NCBI GenBank assembly: GCA_965221405.1
Contig: CBDCSE010000003.1
Span: 310,001-374,000 of the forward strand
Source: JAPOUP01 sp965221405
GTDB lineage: Bacteria > Pseudomonadota > Alphaproteobacteria > Rhodobacterales > Rhodobacteraceae
Direction of reading: 5' to 3'
Length of the DNA stretch: 64,000 nucleotides
Below the pieces are notes generated by a model that was not told where the DNA came from, did not search any database, and saw nothing but the letters and a program-made list of their open reading frames with translations. A program made the translations under genes and the position numbers. Positions 36,191 through 45,181 of this stretch are shown one piece after another. The first letter of the stretch is position 1. Each line of letters begins with the position of its first letter.

Positions 36191-37156
36191 ATGAAACTGT
36201 TCTTGACTGGTGCGGCCGCGATCGTGCTTGCCGTCGGTAATGTTCAGGAGGGTGCCCACGCGGCGGAACTCGGAGCGGTGGACGAACCTATCCGTCTGGC
36301 GGTCAACGAATGGACTGGCCAGCACGTGACGACCCATATCGGTGGGGCCATGCTTGAAGCCGCTGGCTACAGTGTGGAATACGTCACCGCCGGTTACATG
36401 AACATGTATCAGGCGATAGCGGACGGCGATATTCACGCGGCTCTTGAGATCTGGTCCTCCAATGTGTCGGAGGACTATGGAAAGAAACTTCAGGCTGGTG
36501 ATGTGGTCGAACTCGGTGACCTGAAACTCGAGGCCAGGGAAGGTATCGCCTATCCATCCCATGTGGCGGACATCTGTCCCGGGCTTCCTGCCTGGGAGGC
36601 GCTTGTGGAATGCGCATCGCGGTTCGCCACCGCTGAAACGCTGCCGATGGGCCGTCTGGTCGATTACCCTGCTGACTGGGGTACCCCGGGGGCCGACCGC
36701 ATGAAGGGACTTGCCCTCCCGTTCAAGGCCGTCCCTGCGGGGACGGAATCAGCGCTGATCGCGGAACTGCGCGCCTCCACGGAGCGGAAGTCGCCGTTGC
36801 TGATCGTGTTCTGGCAACCTCATTGGGCGATGTCGGCTTACGATGTGCGTTTCGTGGACCTGCCGGTCGGCGAGGACGCCTGCTTCGAAGATCCGGCATG
36901 GGGGCCGAATCCCGACGCCGTGAATGACTGTGATTTCGCGCCAAGCCGTATTTTCAAGGCCGCGTGGTCCGGAATGCGGCAGAAATGGCCGGCCGCTTTC
37001 GAGATACTCTCGGGCTACACCCTTTCCGTCGAGGACCAGCAGCCGATGATGGGTGCCGTGGATGAGGACGGCGGCTCTGTCGAGGAGGTCGTCGCCTCAT
37101 GGATGGCGGCTAACGAGGACAAGTGGCGGCCCGTGGTAGACGCCGCGCTGAACTGA
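36191..37156 (+). CDS. proX: Glycine betaine/proline ABC transporter substrate-binding protein
   Basis: 321 residues with a signal peptide (MKLFLTGAAAIVLAVG...AHA). The OpuAC/ProX fold shows IRLAVNEWTGQHVTTHIGGA, AAGYSVEYVTAGYMNMYQAI, DIHAALEIWSSNV and LLIVFWQPHWAMSAYDVRFV, including Trp and Tyr residues of the aromatic box that holds the trimethylammonium group. It captures betaine, choline or a related osmolyte. A long stem-loop lies between it and proV. Confidence 0.88.
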   Translation: MKLFLTGAAAIVLAVGNVQEGAHAAELGAVDEPIRLAVNEWTGQHVTTHIGGAMLEAAGYSVEYVTAGYMNMYQAIADGDIHAALEIWSSNVSEDYGKKLQAGDVVELGDLKLEAREGIAYPSHVADICPGLPAWEALVECASRFATAETLPMGRLVDYPADWGTPGADRMKGLALPFKAVPAGTESALIAELRASTERKSPLLIVFWQPHWAMSAYDVRFVDLPVGEDACFEDPAWGPNPDAVNDCDFAPSRIFKAAWSGMRQKWPAAFEILSGYTLSVEDQQPMMGAVDEDGGSVEEVVASWMAANEDKWRPVVDAALN

Positions 37157-37169
37157 TCGGTGTGAACAG

Positions 37170-37245
37170 GCCGGTTCCCTTGAAACCAGCCTGGGTTCAG
37201 GGGTCGGCTCCCCACGGAGGCGATCAGGTCTCCGGCGGAACCGGC
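37170..37245 (+). promoter_or_regulatory. Intercistronic stem-loop after proX
   Basis: GCCGGTTCC (37170-37178) pairs with GGAACCGGC (37237-37245). Between them GGGG-TCGGCT-CCCC at 37200-37213 can form an inner hairpin. As in the other two binding-protein operons of this window, the structure sits right after the binding-protein gene and before the next cistron. Confidence 0.45.
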
Positions 37246-37268
37246 TGGCCACGGTGGGGGTAGCCACG

Positions 37269-38327
37269 ATGCCGGAGTATGGCACTTCCGGCCGACCAGC
37301 GGTGCGGGTCGATGGACTGTGGCAGGTGTTCGGGGCCAATGCGACGGCGGCTTTTGCCGATGCGATGGCGTTGGGCGGTTCCAATGCCGATGTCGCGGGC
37401 AGGCTTCTGGAGCAAGGGCTGAATCCCGCGGTGCGTGGGGTGAGCTTCGATGTCGCTCCCGGCGAGCTTTTCGTGATCATGGGACTTTCGGGCTCCGGCA
37501 AATCGACGGTGGTCCGCTGTATCTCGCGTTTGGTGGAGCCGACCGCGGGTCGGATCGAAATTGAAGGAGAGGACATCCTCGCCGCTCCAAAAGCGCGGAT
37601 GACGGAGCTCCGCCGTTCCAGCATGGGTATGGTGTTCCAGCACTTCGGACTGTTCCCGCACATGACGGTGCTGGACAATGTGGCCTTTCCGTTGAAGGTG
37701 GGGGGGATGGTGCGCCGCGCCCGCTACGAGAAGGTTCTGCCGATCATAGAGATGGTAGGGCTGAAAGGTCGGGAGCGGGCCTATCCGCGAGAGCTGTCCG
37801 GTGGACAGCGGCAAAGGGTCGGGATCGCCCGGTCTCTGTCAGGAGACTGTACGGTCTGGTTCCTGGACGAGCCGTTCTCCGCACTGGATCCTCTGATCAG
37901 GCGGCAGATGCAGGACGAGTTCCTGCAGATCCGGACACGGTTGAACACGACGATTGTCTTCATCACCCACGACATCGCTGAGGCACTGAAGCTCGCAGAC
38001 CGGATCGCGATCATGCGGGATGGAGGGATCGTCCAGATCGGCACACCTGCGGAAATCGTCCTGAAGCCGGCCGACGGATATGTCAGTGAGTTCTCAAGGG
38101 ACGTCGCGAGGGGGCGACATGCGAGGGTTGGCTCGATCATGCGCTCCGCGGGTGAGGTCGGGGCAGGCGAGGGCCCGGGACTGCGTGTCGACATGACTCT
38201 GGAAGCGGCGTTGGCGTCCTGCATGTCGCTTTACGATCCGGTACCGGTCGTTGACGATGACGGTGCGGTTATCGGAATGGTGCATCCCGCTGATCTCGCC
38301 TCCTCCCTTCAGGTAGAGGAATCATGA
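37269..38327 (+). CDS. proV: Glycine betaine/proline ABC transporter ATP-binding protein
   Basis: 352 residues from ATG 37269. The N-terminal QVFGANATAAFADAMALGGS is the ProV/OpuAA-specific leader, followed by Walker A GLSGSGKSTVVR, signature LSGGQRQRVGIARSL, Walker B WFLDEPFSALD and THDIAEAL. The C-terminal 80 residues form a single CBS-like domain (YDPVPVVDDDGAVIGMVHPA), used in this family for ionic-strength or nucleotide sensing. The stop overlaps the permease start by ATGA, so the two are co-translated. Confidence 0.9.
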   Translation: MPEYGTSGRPAVRVDGLWQVFGANATAAFADAMALGGSNADVAGRLLEQGLNPAVRGVSFDVAPGELFVIMGLSGSGKSTVVRCISRLVEPTAGRIEIEGEDILAAPKARMTELRRSSMGMVFQHFGLFPHMTVLDNVAFPLKVGGMVRRARYEKVLPIIEMVGLKGRERAYPRELSGGQRQRVGIARSLSGDCTVWFLDEPFSALDPLIRRQMQDEFLQIRTRLNTTIVFITHDIAEALKLADRIAIMRDGGIVQIGTPAEIVLKPADGYVSEFSRDVARGRHARVGSIMRSAGEVGAGEGPGLRVDMTLEAALASCMSLYDPVPVVDDDGAVIGMVHPADLASSLQVEES

Positions 38328-40387
38328 AGGCTACCGGGCGGACTGGGGTCATGGCCGTGTGGCTTTCACCAGCCGTTCTGGCCGCGGTCACGGCCCTGCT
38401 GGCGGGTGGATTGTGTCTGGCGCTGGAGCCTTTCGCGCCATGGCTTGTGCGCTATCCCGCGGACTGGACGTTGCCGACGACTGATTGGGTGGGAATTTTC
38501 CTTGAGTGGTTACTGCTTGGAATCAAACCGACGGCAAGATGGTTCTCGTGGCTTCTGGGCTACCCGATGCTGTGGGCCAACGTGGCGCTGAGCCAGACTC
38601 CATGGCCGCTGGTGATCGGGATCACCGCTGCTCTCGGCTGGTATCTCGGTGGGCTGCCAATGGCAGCACTGGGCTTTGGCGGACTCGGTTTCGTCCTGCT
38701 GTCCGGTTACTGGGTTGAGAGCATGAACACGCTCGCCCTTGTCGCCGTCTCGGTTCCACTGGCGCTCATGGTCGGTGGCATCGTTGGGGTATCCGCAAAT
38801 GAGTTCCCGCGAATCAAGTCCGCCGTTCAGGCAGTGCTTGACGTGATGCAGACGGTGCCGACATTTGCGTATCTGACCCCGTTGCTGCTGCTGTTCGGGT
38901 TTGGGCCTGTCGTAGGTCTGATCGCGTCAGCGATATACGCCGCTCCTCCCATGGCGCGTAATGTCATACTCGGCTTGGAGCGCGTTGATCCCGAGGTCAG
39001 GGAGGCGGCGATCATGTCCGGTGGCACGAGGATCCAGCAACTTCTGCTGGTGGAGATTCCCTCGGCGGCCCGGCAGATCATGGTCGGCGTCAACCAATGT
39101 CTGATGGCCGCGCTTTCCATGGTGATCATCGCCGCCGTCATCGGCGGCTTCAATGACATTGGCTGGGAGGTGCTGTTAACCATGCGCAAGGCGCAGTTCG
39201 GCCCGGCGCTGATGGCCGGTCTGGTGATCGTCGTCTTCGCCATCGTCATAGATCGCATGAGCGCCGCTCTGGCGCATGAGCGTCGTCGCCATGATCGAAG
39301 GGTGGCCTTTGGAATTATCGGAGTCTCTTTGCTGGCCGTCCTCACGCTCCAGGCCTGGCTTCCCGACCCCTCCAAGTTGACTATATTAGAGCCGGTTGCC
39401 GAGCGCGTTGACAGGGCGCTTGGGGAGTTCACCGCGGATAACGGAGAGGCCCTGAACCGGTTCCGGAACGGTGCGATGTTCTATGTGTTGCTTCCACTGA
39501 GAATCGGCCTCGACGAGGCGGTGCTTCCGTTCACCTGGGGCTTCCAGTGGACCGTGACGATGAGCGCCGGTCTATTCGCCGCGGCCGTAGTGGTGGCCGC
39601 GTGTCTGGCGCTATCCGGCCGCGTGGTGTCCGGACTGCTGCTTGTCATCGGCGCAGGGGTCATCGAAACCGGGATAGCGAACCTGCCCTGGCCGTTCGTT
39701 TTTGTAGCCACGGCCTCGCTGGCTTGGGTTGCGAAGGGGCAGTGGCTGGTGGTCTTCTGTGTCGTGCTGTTGGCGACGGTGCTGGTCAGCGGTCTCTGGG
39801 AGCGGGCACTTCTGTCACTCTATCTTTCGGGTGCCGCGGTATTCGCCTGCGCGGTGATCGGAGGCGCCATCGGGCTTCTCTGCTCGGTGGCGCCGTCCGT
39901 TTGGCGAATCCTACGGCTGGTATGCGACATGCTTCAGACGATTCCCCTGTTCGTTTTCCTGATTCCGGTTCTCATGTTTTTCCAGATCGGCGAATTCAGC
40001 GCGTTCCTTGCCATATGCGCCTATGCCATCGTGCCGATGATCCGGTATACACGCCACGGGCTCATGATGACTCCGCCCGAAATTCTGGAGGCTGCGGTTG
40101 CCAGTGGCGCCACACCCTGGCAGATCATGCGTGACATCCGCGCTCCCTACGCTGCGCCAACCGTACTTCTTGGGCTCAACCAGACCATACTCTATGCCTT
40201 CGCCATGCTTGTGATCGCGGCTCTCATCGGAACGACCGGGCTTGGGCAGTCGATCTATCTTGCCCTTGGCTCCGCTGATGTCGGCCTGGGAGTTTCGGCC
40301 GGAGCGGCGATGGCTATACTCGCCCTGGTCTGCGACCGGCTCGTTCAGGCGTTCGCAGAGGAGCGCCGGACGGCGTTGGGGCTTTGA
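38324..40387 (+). CDS. proW: Glycine betaine/proline ABC transporter permease, duplicated-domain form
   Basis: 687 residues, about twice a standard ProW (around 350), with two permease domains in one chain. The two coupling loops are MSGGTRIQQLLLVEIPSAAR (N half) and VASGATPWQIMRDIRAPYAA (C half), each followed by LGLNQ/VGVNQ-type helices (VGVNQCLMAALSMVIIAAVI and LGLNQTILYAFAMLVIAALI). Such fused forms occur in marine alphaproteobacteria. It probably forms the complete channel with ProV and ProX. Its stop overlaps the EamA start. Confidence 0.9.
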   Translation: MKATGRTGVMAVWLSPAVLAAVTALLAGGLCLALEPFAPWLVRYPADWTLPTTDWVGIFLEWLLLGIKPTARWFSWLLGYPMLWANVALSQTPWPLVIGITAALGWYLGGLPMAALGFGGLGFVLLSGYWVESMNTLALVAVSVPLALMVGGIVGVSANEFPRIKSAVQAVLDVMQTVPTFAYLTPLLLLFGFGPVVGLIASAIYAAPPMARNVILGLERVDPEVREAAIMSGGTRIQQLLLVEIPSAARQIMVGVNQCLMAALSMVIIAAVIGGFNDIGWEVLLTMRKAQFGPALMAGLVIVVFAIVIDRMSAALAHERRRHDRRVAFGIIGVSLLAVLTLQAWLPDPSKLTILEPVAERVDRALGEFTADNGEALNRFRNGAMFYVLLPLRIGLDEAVLPFTWGFQWTVTMSAGLFAAAVVVAACLALSGRVVSGLLLVIGAGVIETGIANLPWPFVFVATASLAWVAKGQWLVVFCVVLLATVLVSGLWERALLSLYLSGAAVFACAVIGGAIGLLCSVAPSVWRILRLVCDMLQTIPLFVFLIPVLMFFQIGEFSAFLAICAYAIVPMIRYTRHGLMMTPPEILEAAVASGATPWQIMRDIRAPYAAPTVLLGLNQTILYAFAMLVIAALIGTTGLGQSIYLALGSADVGLGVSAGAAMAILALVCDRLVQAFAEERRTALGL

Positions 40388-41286
40388 TCACGGCTCTGGC
40401 CCCTGCCGCTCTGGCGACCTTTGCGGCAGTCTTCTGGGGGGTCTGGTGGATTCCGGTTCGTTACCTGGAGACACTTGGCCTTGAGGGTGCCTGGGCGGGG
40501 CTGGTGATGAATCTGGGGGCGTTTCTGCTTGCGGCAGCATGGGTGCTCCTGCGCGGCATATGGCTTCGGATCGATGCCCGGGCGATCGCCGGCGCCGCTT
40601 TCATCGGGATGGCGGTTACCTTCTATTCCACGGCGTTGACCCATACGGAGGTCGTGCGCGCGGTGCTGCTGTTCTATCTCGCGCCGGTCTGGAGCAAAAT
40701 CCTGGAGCGTGTGTTTTTGGGGATGCCCTGGCGGTGGACCTCAACCGTGGCTTTGGCGGCCGCCCTTGCGGGCGCGTATCTGGTGCTGGGTGGTAAGGTC
40801 AGGATCGATTCGCTGAATCTGGGAGACCTTCTGTCGCTCGTCTCCGGCATGGCGTGGTCCGCTGGCGCAGCGCTCACTTTCGCGGGTCGGTCCACGAGCA
40901 CGATCTCGCTGACGACAGTGACGGCGTTCTTCGCCGTCCTCGCGGCGGTACCGTTCGCGTGGGTGTCGGGGTTGCCGGAATCCGGGCGCGCGTTGGACTT
41001 GGCGATGCCCGCGGGCATAGGTGCTGGCGTGGTTTACGTTTTGCCGATCATGATGATGACGCTTTGGAGTGCCCGGCGTCTCGCTCCCACGACGCTTACC
41101 TTCCTTCTCACTGCCGAAATCGTTTCCGGAGTTGCCTCCAGCGCCATCCTGCTGGACGAGCCATTCGGCGCGATGCAGCTGTTCGGTGCCGTGCTCATCG
41201 TCATCGCGGCGATGAGTGAGATTCTTTTCCAGGGCGGCCAGTCGGTTGCGGAAGTGTTGAGCTTCCGCAAACCGGGCCGGGAGTGA
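40384..41286 (+). CDS. EamA/DMT-superfamily transporter
   Basis: 300 residues starting at TTG 40384, which overlaps the proW stop (TTGA). About ten hydrophobic helices in two EamA halves: WGVWWIPVRYLETLGLEGAW at the N-terminus, VVRAVLLFYLAPVWSKILER closing the first repeat and PTTLTFLLTAEIVSGVASSA in the second. EamA proteins export or exchange metabolites such as amino acids. Its cotranscription with the betaine importer suggests a related solute, but direction and substrate are unknown. Confidence 0.82.
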   Translation: MITALAPAALATFAAVFWGVWWIPVRYLETLGLEGAWAGLVMNLGAFLLAAAWVLLRGIWLRIDARAIAGAAFIGMAVTFYSTALTHTEVVRAVLLFYLAPVWSKILERVFLGMPWRWTSTVALAAALAGAYLVLGGKVRIDSLNLGDLLSLVSGMAWSAGAALTFAGRSTSTISLTTVTAFFAVLAAVPFAWVSGLPESGRALDLAMPAGIGAGVVYVLPIMMMTLWSARRLAPTTLTFLLTAEIVSGVASSAILLDEPFGAMQLFGAVLIVIAAMSEILFQGGQSVAEVLSFRKPGRE

Positions 41287-41552
41287 AGCTGTCCGTAATG
41301 CCTTTGGTTCCGGTCGGGCCGCCATGTCGTGTCGAAGGCGGGAGGGCAGGGGACCGCGAGGAATGTGGAGCCACGCCTGTGGGCGTAACTGGCTTGAGGG
41401 ATATCAGATCCCGGAATCGCGTTGGATCCTGTCCCGGACGGATCCAGGGCTGCGGATCCGGCTCCCGAGCCGGCGCGGCTGCCGGTATTCGTCGAGCCAG
41501 GTGGCTGGCCTGCCGGGGGTGCGCATTCGCCTGAGCGGAGTTTCGGGTCGGA

Positions 41553-42293
41553 TCATATGCAGCGGCCGCCATCTATCTCCAGCGCGACGCCAGTGACCAT
41601 GCTTGCCTCATCGGAGCAGAGATAGCAGGCGGCGTTCGCGATGTCTTCGGGTGTCGAGAGCCGTCCGATCGGAATGGTCGCGAGGAAACTTTCCCGGCGT
41701 TTGGGCGTGTCCTCGCCGAGGAAACTGGGAAGTAGCGGGGTTTCGCCAGCCACCGGACAGAGCGCGTTCACCCGAATTCCCGAGGTGGCGAGTTCGATCG
41801 CCATGGTCTTGGTCGCCGTGATCATCCATCCCTTCGTGGTGTTGTACCAGTTGAGGTATGGCCGTGGTGAGAGTCCAGCGGTCGAAGCGATGTTGAGGAT
41901 GACCCCGTGCGCACGGGATTTCATATGAGGCACCAGATGCTTAGCGGTCAGATAGACGGATTTCGCATTGACCGCGAAGACGTGGTCAAACTCGTTTTCC
42001 GGGACATCCTCCATCGGCATCGGTGAATGGGTGATCCCGGCATTGTTGACCAGGATGTCCACATGGCCAAGGTCGCGGAACGCGACCGCGGCCATTTCGG
42101 CGACGGAGGCGGATTTTGAGACATCGACCTCATGCGCGATTCCGCCGACTTCCTCGGCGATGCGCACGGCCGCAGTGCGATCGATATCCGCCGCCATCAC
42201 CCGTGCGCCCTGAGAGGCGAATTTTCGCGCGATTCCCGCTCCGAACCCCGAACCGCCGCCGGTCACGATCGCGGTACTGCCATACAGTCTCAT
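41553..42293 (-). CDS. SDR family oxidoreductase (3-oxoacyl-ACP-reductase-like)
   Basis: 246 residues: TGGGSGFGAGIARKFASQGA, DILVNNAGITHSPMP, NIASTAGLSPRPYLNWYNTT with catalytic Tyr, then KGWMITATKTMAIELA with Lys, and GVALEIDGGRCI at the end. The sequence is a typical FabG-like dehydrogenase of a catabolic type. It converges with the betaine operon. In roseobacters similar SDRs accompany choline/betaine or hydroxy-acid genes, but nothing in the sequence fixes the substrate. Confidence 0.88.
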   Translation of the reverse strand: MRLYGSTAIVTGGGSGFGAGIARKFASQGARVMAADIDRTAAVRIAEEVGGIAHEVDVSKSASVAEMAAVAFRDLGHVDILVNNAGITHSPMPMEDVPENEFDHVFAVNAKSVYLTAKHLVPHMKSRAHGVILNIASTAGLSPRPYLNWYNTTKGWMITATKTMAIELATSGIRVNALCPVAGETPLLPSFLGEDTPKRRESFLATIPIGRLSTPEDIANAACYLCSDEASMVTGVALEIDGGRCI

Positions 42294-42364
42294 GGCGTTT
42301 CTCCCGATTCGGATGTTATCTTAATTAGTGCTTGCCAGAAAACCCATCAAGCCATTGACTCCAT

Positions 42365-43140
42365 TTGATTGAACCCGGCATTGTCCTGGCGGGGATTCCA
42401 CCGGAAGGGCCGGTTTCGCGCCTTTTCGCCGCGAAACGGGCCGGAAACGGCGGTTCCTCGGGAGGCGGGCACGGGAAACGTGCGCGGTCGGCGGCCGGAA
42501 CCCGGGGGGTTCCGCATCGGGGACATCGGACCCGGCATGAAATCCGGGGACGGCATCCCGGCCCTGCTGCCGGGGCTCCGGTTCCCGTGTTCGGACGGGA
42601 CGTTCCGCGGGCGGCTGTCCGCGGCGCTGGAGGAGCGCATGGTCCCCGGCGCGCGCGGGAATGTCGGGCGTCCCGGCATGGGGATGTGGCGGATCCCGGT
42701 GACGGGCGTGGTCAGGCAGGGCCCGGGCCGCGACTTCGACCAGCCGCGCCAGCCCGGCCCGGGTGGAGGAATGCCCCGCGCGCCGCCGCGCGCCGGTCCG
42801 GCGCCACGGGAAGGTGTTCCCGGTATCCGGGCCGCACACCCGCTGGATCCCCAGGGCCAGGGCGGGCTGCCCGGCCGGGCCCGGCGTCCCGGTCCGCGTT
42901 CTGGAGGACGGGCACGGCCCCATCCTCCACCACGGGGTGATGTGGAGGGGCGGCGGCGTCGACCATGCCGTGCCGATGGTGGAGCATCCATGTTTCGCGT
43001 CAAGCCCGGATCCGGGCTTTTCCTTCGGTCTGCGGGCCACCGGATCCGGGTTCCGCGCACCGCTTTCCACCGGCGGTGCCGTGCGGGCATGCCAGGACAG
43101 TCCGGCCACGGTGCCGTGAACGGCCATTGATCCGTTCCGG
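42365..43140. other. Very GC-rich degenerate sequence, probably transposase debris
   Basis: Long overlapping frames are open on both strands only because the DNA is so GC-rich that stops are rare. Minus-strand fragments such as ALALGIQRVCG and RLVEVAARALPDHARHRDPP faintly recall the N-terminal half of IS5-type transposases, but no continuous homology is visible. No functional gene is supported. Confidence 0.3.
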
Positions 43141-43218
43141 GCCCGGCCGGGCGTCAGCCGGCGGCGGGCGGCGACCTGTCCTCCCACATGCGCCGGTCGC
43201 GCGGGAGGACGTCCGCGG

Positions 43219-44070
43219 TCACGGCGGCCCCGGGTGCCTTGCCCTTTCCCGGAGCCGCCCGTACAGCGCCTTCATCTCCGGGCCGGACATGCAGGCCGCC
43301 ATCGCCGCCATGCGAGGCACGTCCCCGGGCCGCCGCCGTCCTCCGGTGACGTGGCGCCCGCCCCTGAGCGTCCCGCTGCCGCGGGCGATCGGCGCCACGC
43401 CGCCCGGCGCCGCGGCCTGGCGGCTGCCGGTCGCGCCCGGCCCGCCCGTCCAGGCGACCGGGGACGCCGCCGTGACCGGGCCGATGCCCGGCACCGGGGC
43501 CGGGACGCGGTGGCTCTCCGCCAGGCTCTCCGGGTCCCCGACCGGCTCCCCGGTCCGCCGGCCATACCCGCTGACGGCGGCGGCCGGTTCCTCCAGCACC
43601 CCCGTGACCGGCCCTTCCGGATCCGGCTCTCCGACCCCGGCGGGAACCGCCCCGGCCCGGCGCGCCGGTCGACGGGGGCCTCCCGAAGCCCCGGCATGCC
43701 GCGGAGCCTGCCGGCGGTCACGTCGGCCGGCGCCGCGGGCGCCATGTCCGGGAACGCGGCGCCGGGGGCCGCGGGCACCCCCGCGCCGGCCCTGCCGGTC
43801 CTCCCCGGCGCGCCGCCGGGCCGGGGGAGGTCCCGGCACTGGCGCGGGCTGGCCACGACGACTTTGAGGCCCCGGTCGTGCAGCGACTGCAGGAGGGCCC
43901 CGTTCATCCGCCCCGTGGCCTCCATGACGGCCCGCCCCGCGCCGCCGTCCCCGGGAGGCGGGCGGCCCTGCGCAGGCCGTCGGTGTCGCTGGTGGCGGTG
44001 CCGTCCCGCCGGTCGGGTGAATGTCCGGCGTGTGCCCGCGCACGTCCATTCCCGCGCCTGCGGTGGTCAT
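43219..44070 (-). pseudogene. IS110 family transposase remnant, frameshifted
   Basis: Pieces in order on the minus strand: MTTAGAGMDVRGHTPDIHPT (N-terminal RuvC-like strand, with the first acidic residues mutated), then in another frame GRMNGALLQSLHDRGLKVVV and ASPRQCRDLPRPGGAPGRTG, then back in the first frame PVPGIGPVTAASPVAW, GGVAPIARGSGTLRGGRHVT and MAAMAACMSGPEMKALYGRL, the C-terminal Tnp20-type domain. At least two frameshifts and altered catalytic motifs make it inactive. Confidence 0.6.
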
Positions 44071-44537
44071 GGTCTCCCGCTCCTATCCCCGTGACGGTCC
44101 GGTTCCCGGACCCGGCATCCATCGGGACGCGGGAGGCATCTGACGGGAGGACGGGCCGGTCACGCTCCACCACGGATCCGCGAATGCGATCCAGGGACGT
44201 TCCGGTCCGACCCGTCCTGCGGGGCAGGCCCCGCTCCGCCGCCGCCAGGCCTGGCGGCGGCGGCCCCGGACCCGGCACCGACCGGGAGGACGGCGGGAGC
44301 AGGGGACGGCTTTTCAACGGGAATCCGCCCCCGGCTTCCGCAAAGCCACCTCCCCCGGTCAGTGCCGGTTCGCTGAGCATACGAGGCGGGGCGGGCGCGG
44401 TTCCCCGACCTCCGGGCGGTGCGCCTCGGCCGGGGCTTCCACAGCCCGGCGGAATGCCGGGCTGCGGCGCCCTGCCGGAGAAAGGCTGCCTGGACAGGGC
44501 CGGCAGGGAGCGGGAGGGCGGCGCGGGGTCCGCCGCG

Positions 44538-44753
44538 ATGCGCCGCCGGTATGCGGCGGTGGAACCGGCGGCCGGCAGCCTGGAACACCGCGGCCCCGGC
44601 CGGGTCCTGGCGTTCGGCGCCCGGGGATCCGGCCGCACCGTCGCCCCCGCCGCCGTGGCCACGGACGTCCACCGCATCGGCCTGCCACAGCGGCGCGCGG
44701 AGCGGGAACGGCACCGCCCTGCCCGGACGGTGCCGGTGACCTCCGGAAAGTGA
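44538..44753 (+). pseudogene. IS5-like transposase C-terminal remnant
   Basis: MRRRYAAVEPAAGSLEHRGP followed by GRVLAFGARGSGRTVAPAAV resembles the end of IS5/ISL2-type transposases (RRRsAvEPvIGHlK-d-rmgrnyL-G--GD--navLaA). The EP Glu would be the last catalytic residue. Nothing upstream in the frame is recognisable. Only modest support. Confidence 0.35.
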
Positions 44754-44903
44754 ACAGGGAGCGGACGGACGCGTCCCCGGCCCGCGCCGGGAGACCGGAA
44801 CCGGCCCCGTCAGGCCGTCGGTCGGCGCCATGCCCGGCCCGGAATCCGGGCCGTCAGCGCGAAAACAGGGGTTTTCTGGCAGACACCCCGGCGCCACTCC
44901 GAA

Positions 44904-44970
44904 GCGCAACGCCCGGCCCTTTCCGGAGCGAGGGACTGGCCCGAGCGGAGGGAAGGGCCGGGCGTTGCGC
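44904..44970. repeat. Strong 18-bp inverted repeat (foldback)
   Basis: GCGCAACGCCCGGCCCTT at 44904-44921 is perfectly complemented by AAGGGCCGGGCGTTGCGC at 44953-44970, with a 31-base loop that itself contains GAGCG repeats. A smaller palindrome GAAAAC-AGGG-GTTTTC lies about 40 bp upstream. It could be a transposon end, a MITE-like foldback or a bidirectional terminator between the debris region and the SLC13 gene. Confidence 0.6.
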
Positions 44971-45060
44971 TTTCCGCGCCCTCCGACCCCCCGATTCCGC
45001 ACGGGAACGGCTCGGTCCCTTCGGATCCGAGCCTAACCGGCGCCTCCGGGCGGCGCAAGG

Positions 45061-45174
45061 CATGTCGGCAGGCGCGCCGGGGAAGGCCCGCGGCGCGTGG
45101 GGGACGGCGCTCACCTCCGCGTCCGTCACCCTGCGCAGGTCCGTGCCCTTGGGCAGGTACCCCCGCACCAGCAT
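45061..45174 (-). pseudogene. IS30 family transposase C-terminal remnant
   Basis: MLVRGYLPKGTDLRRVTDAE followed by VSAVPHAPRAFPGAP matches the IS30 end (NGLLRqYlPKGtDls-vt--el-av---LN-RPRk-LG). It begins within a few bases of the SLC13 stop codon, so the insertion landed right at the 3' end of that gene. The catalytic domain is absent. Confidence 0.5.
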
Positions 45175-45181
45175 CCATGTT

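Noticed and set aside
37009..37023. Sequence CGGGCTACACCC resembling the ISKra4 terminal repeat.
   Set aside because: It lies inside well-conserved proX codons (SGYTL) and matches only the GC-rich half of the repeat; coincidence.
42321..44753. Many long overlapping open frames on both strands (up to about 300 codons).
   Set aside because: The DNA is so GC-rich that stop codons are rare; most frames have no family motif, and the recognisable pieces are broken transposases.
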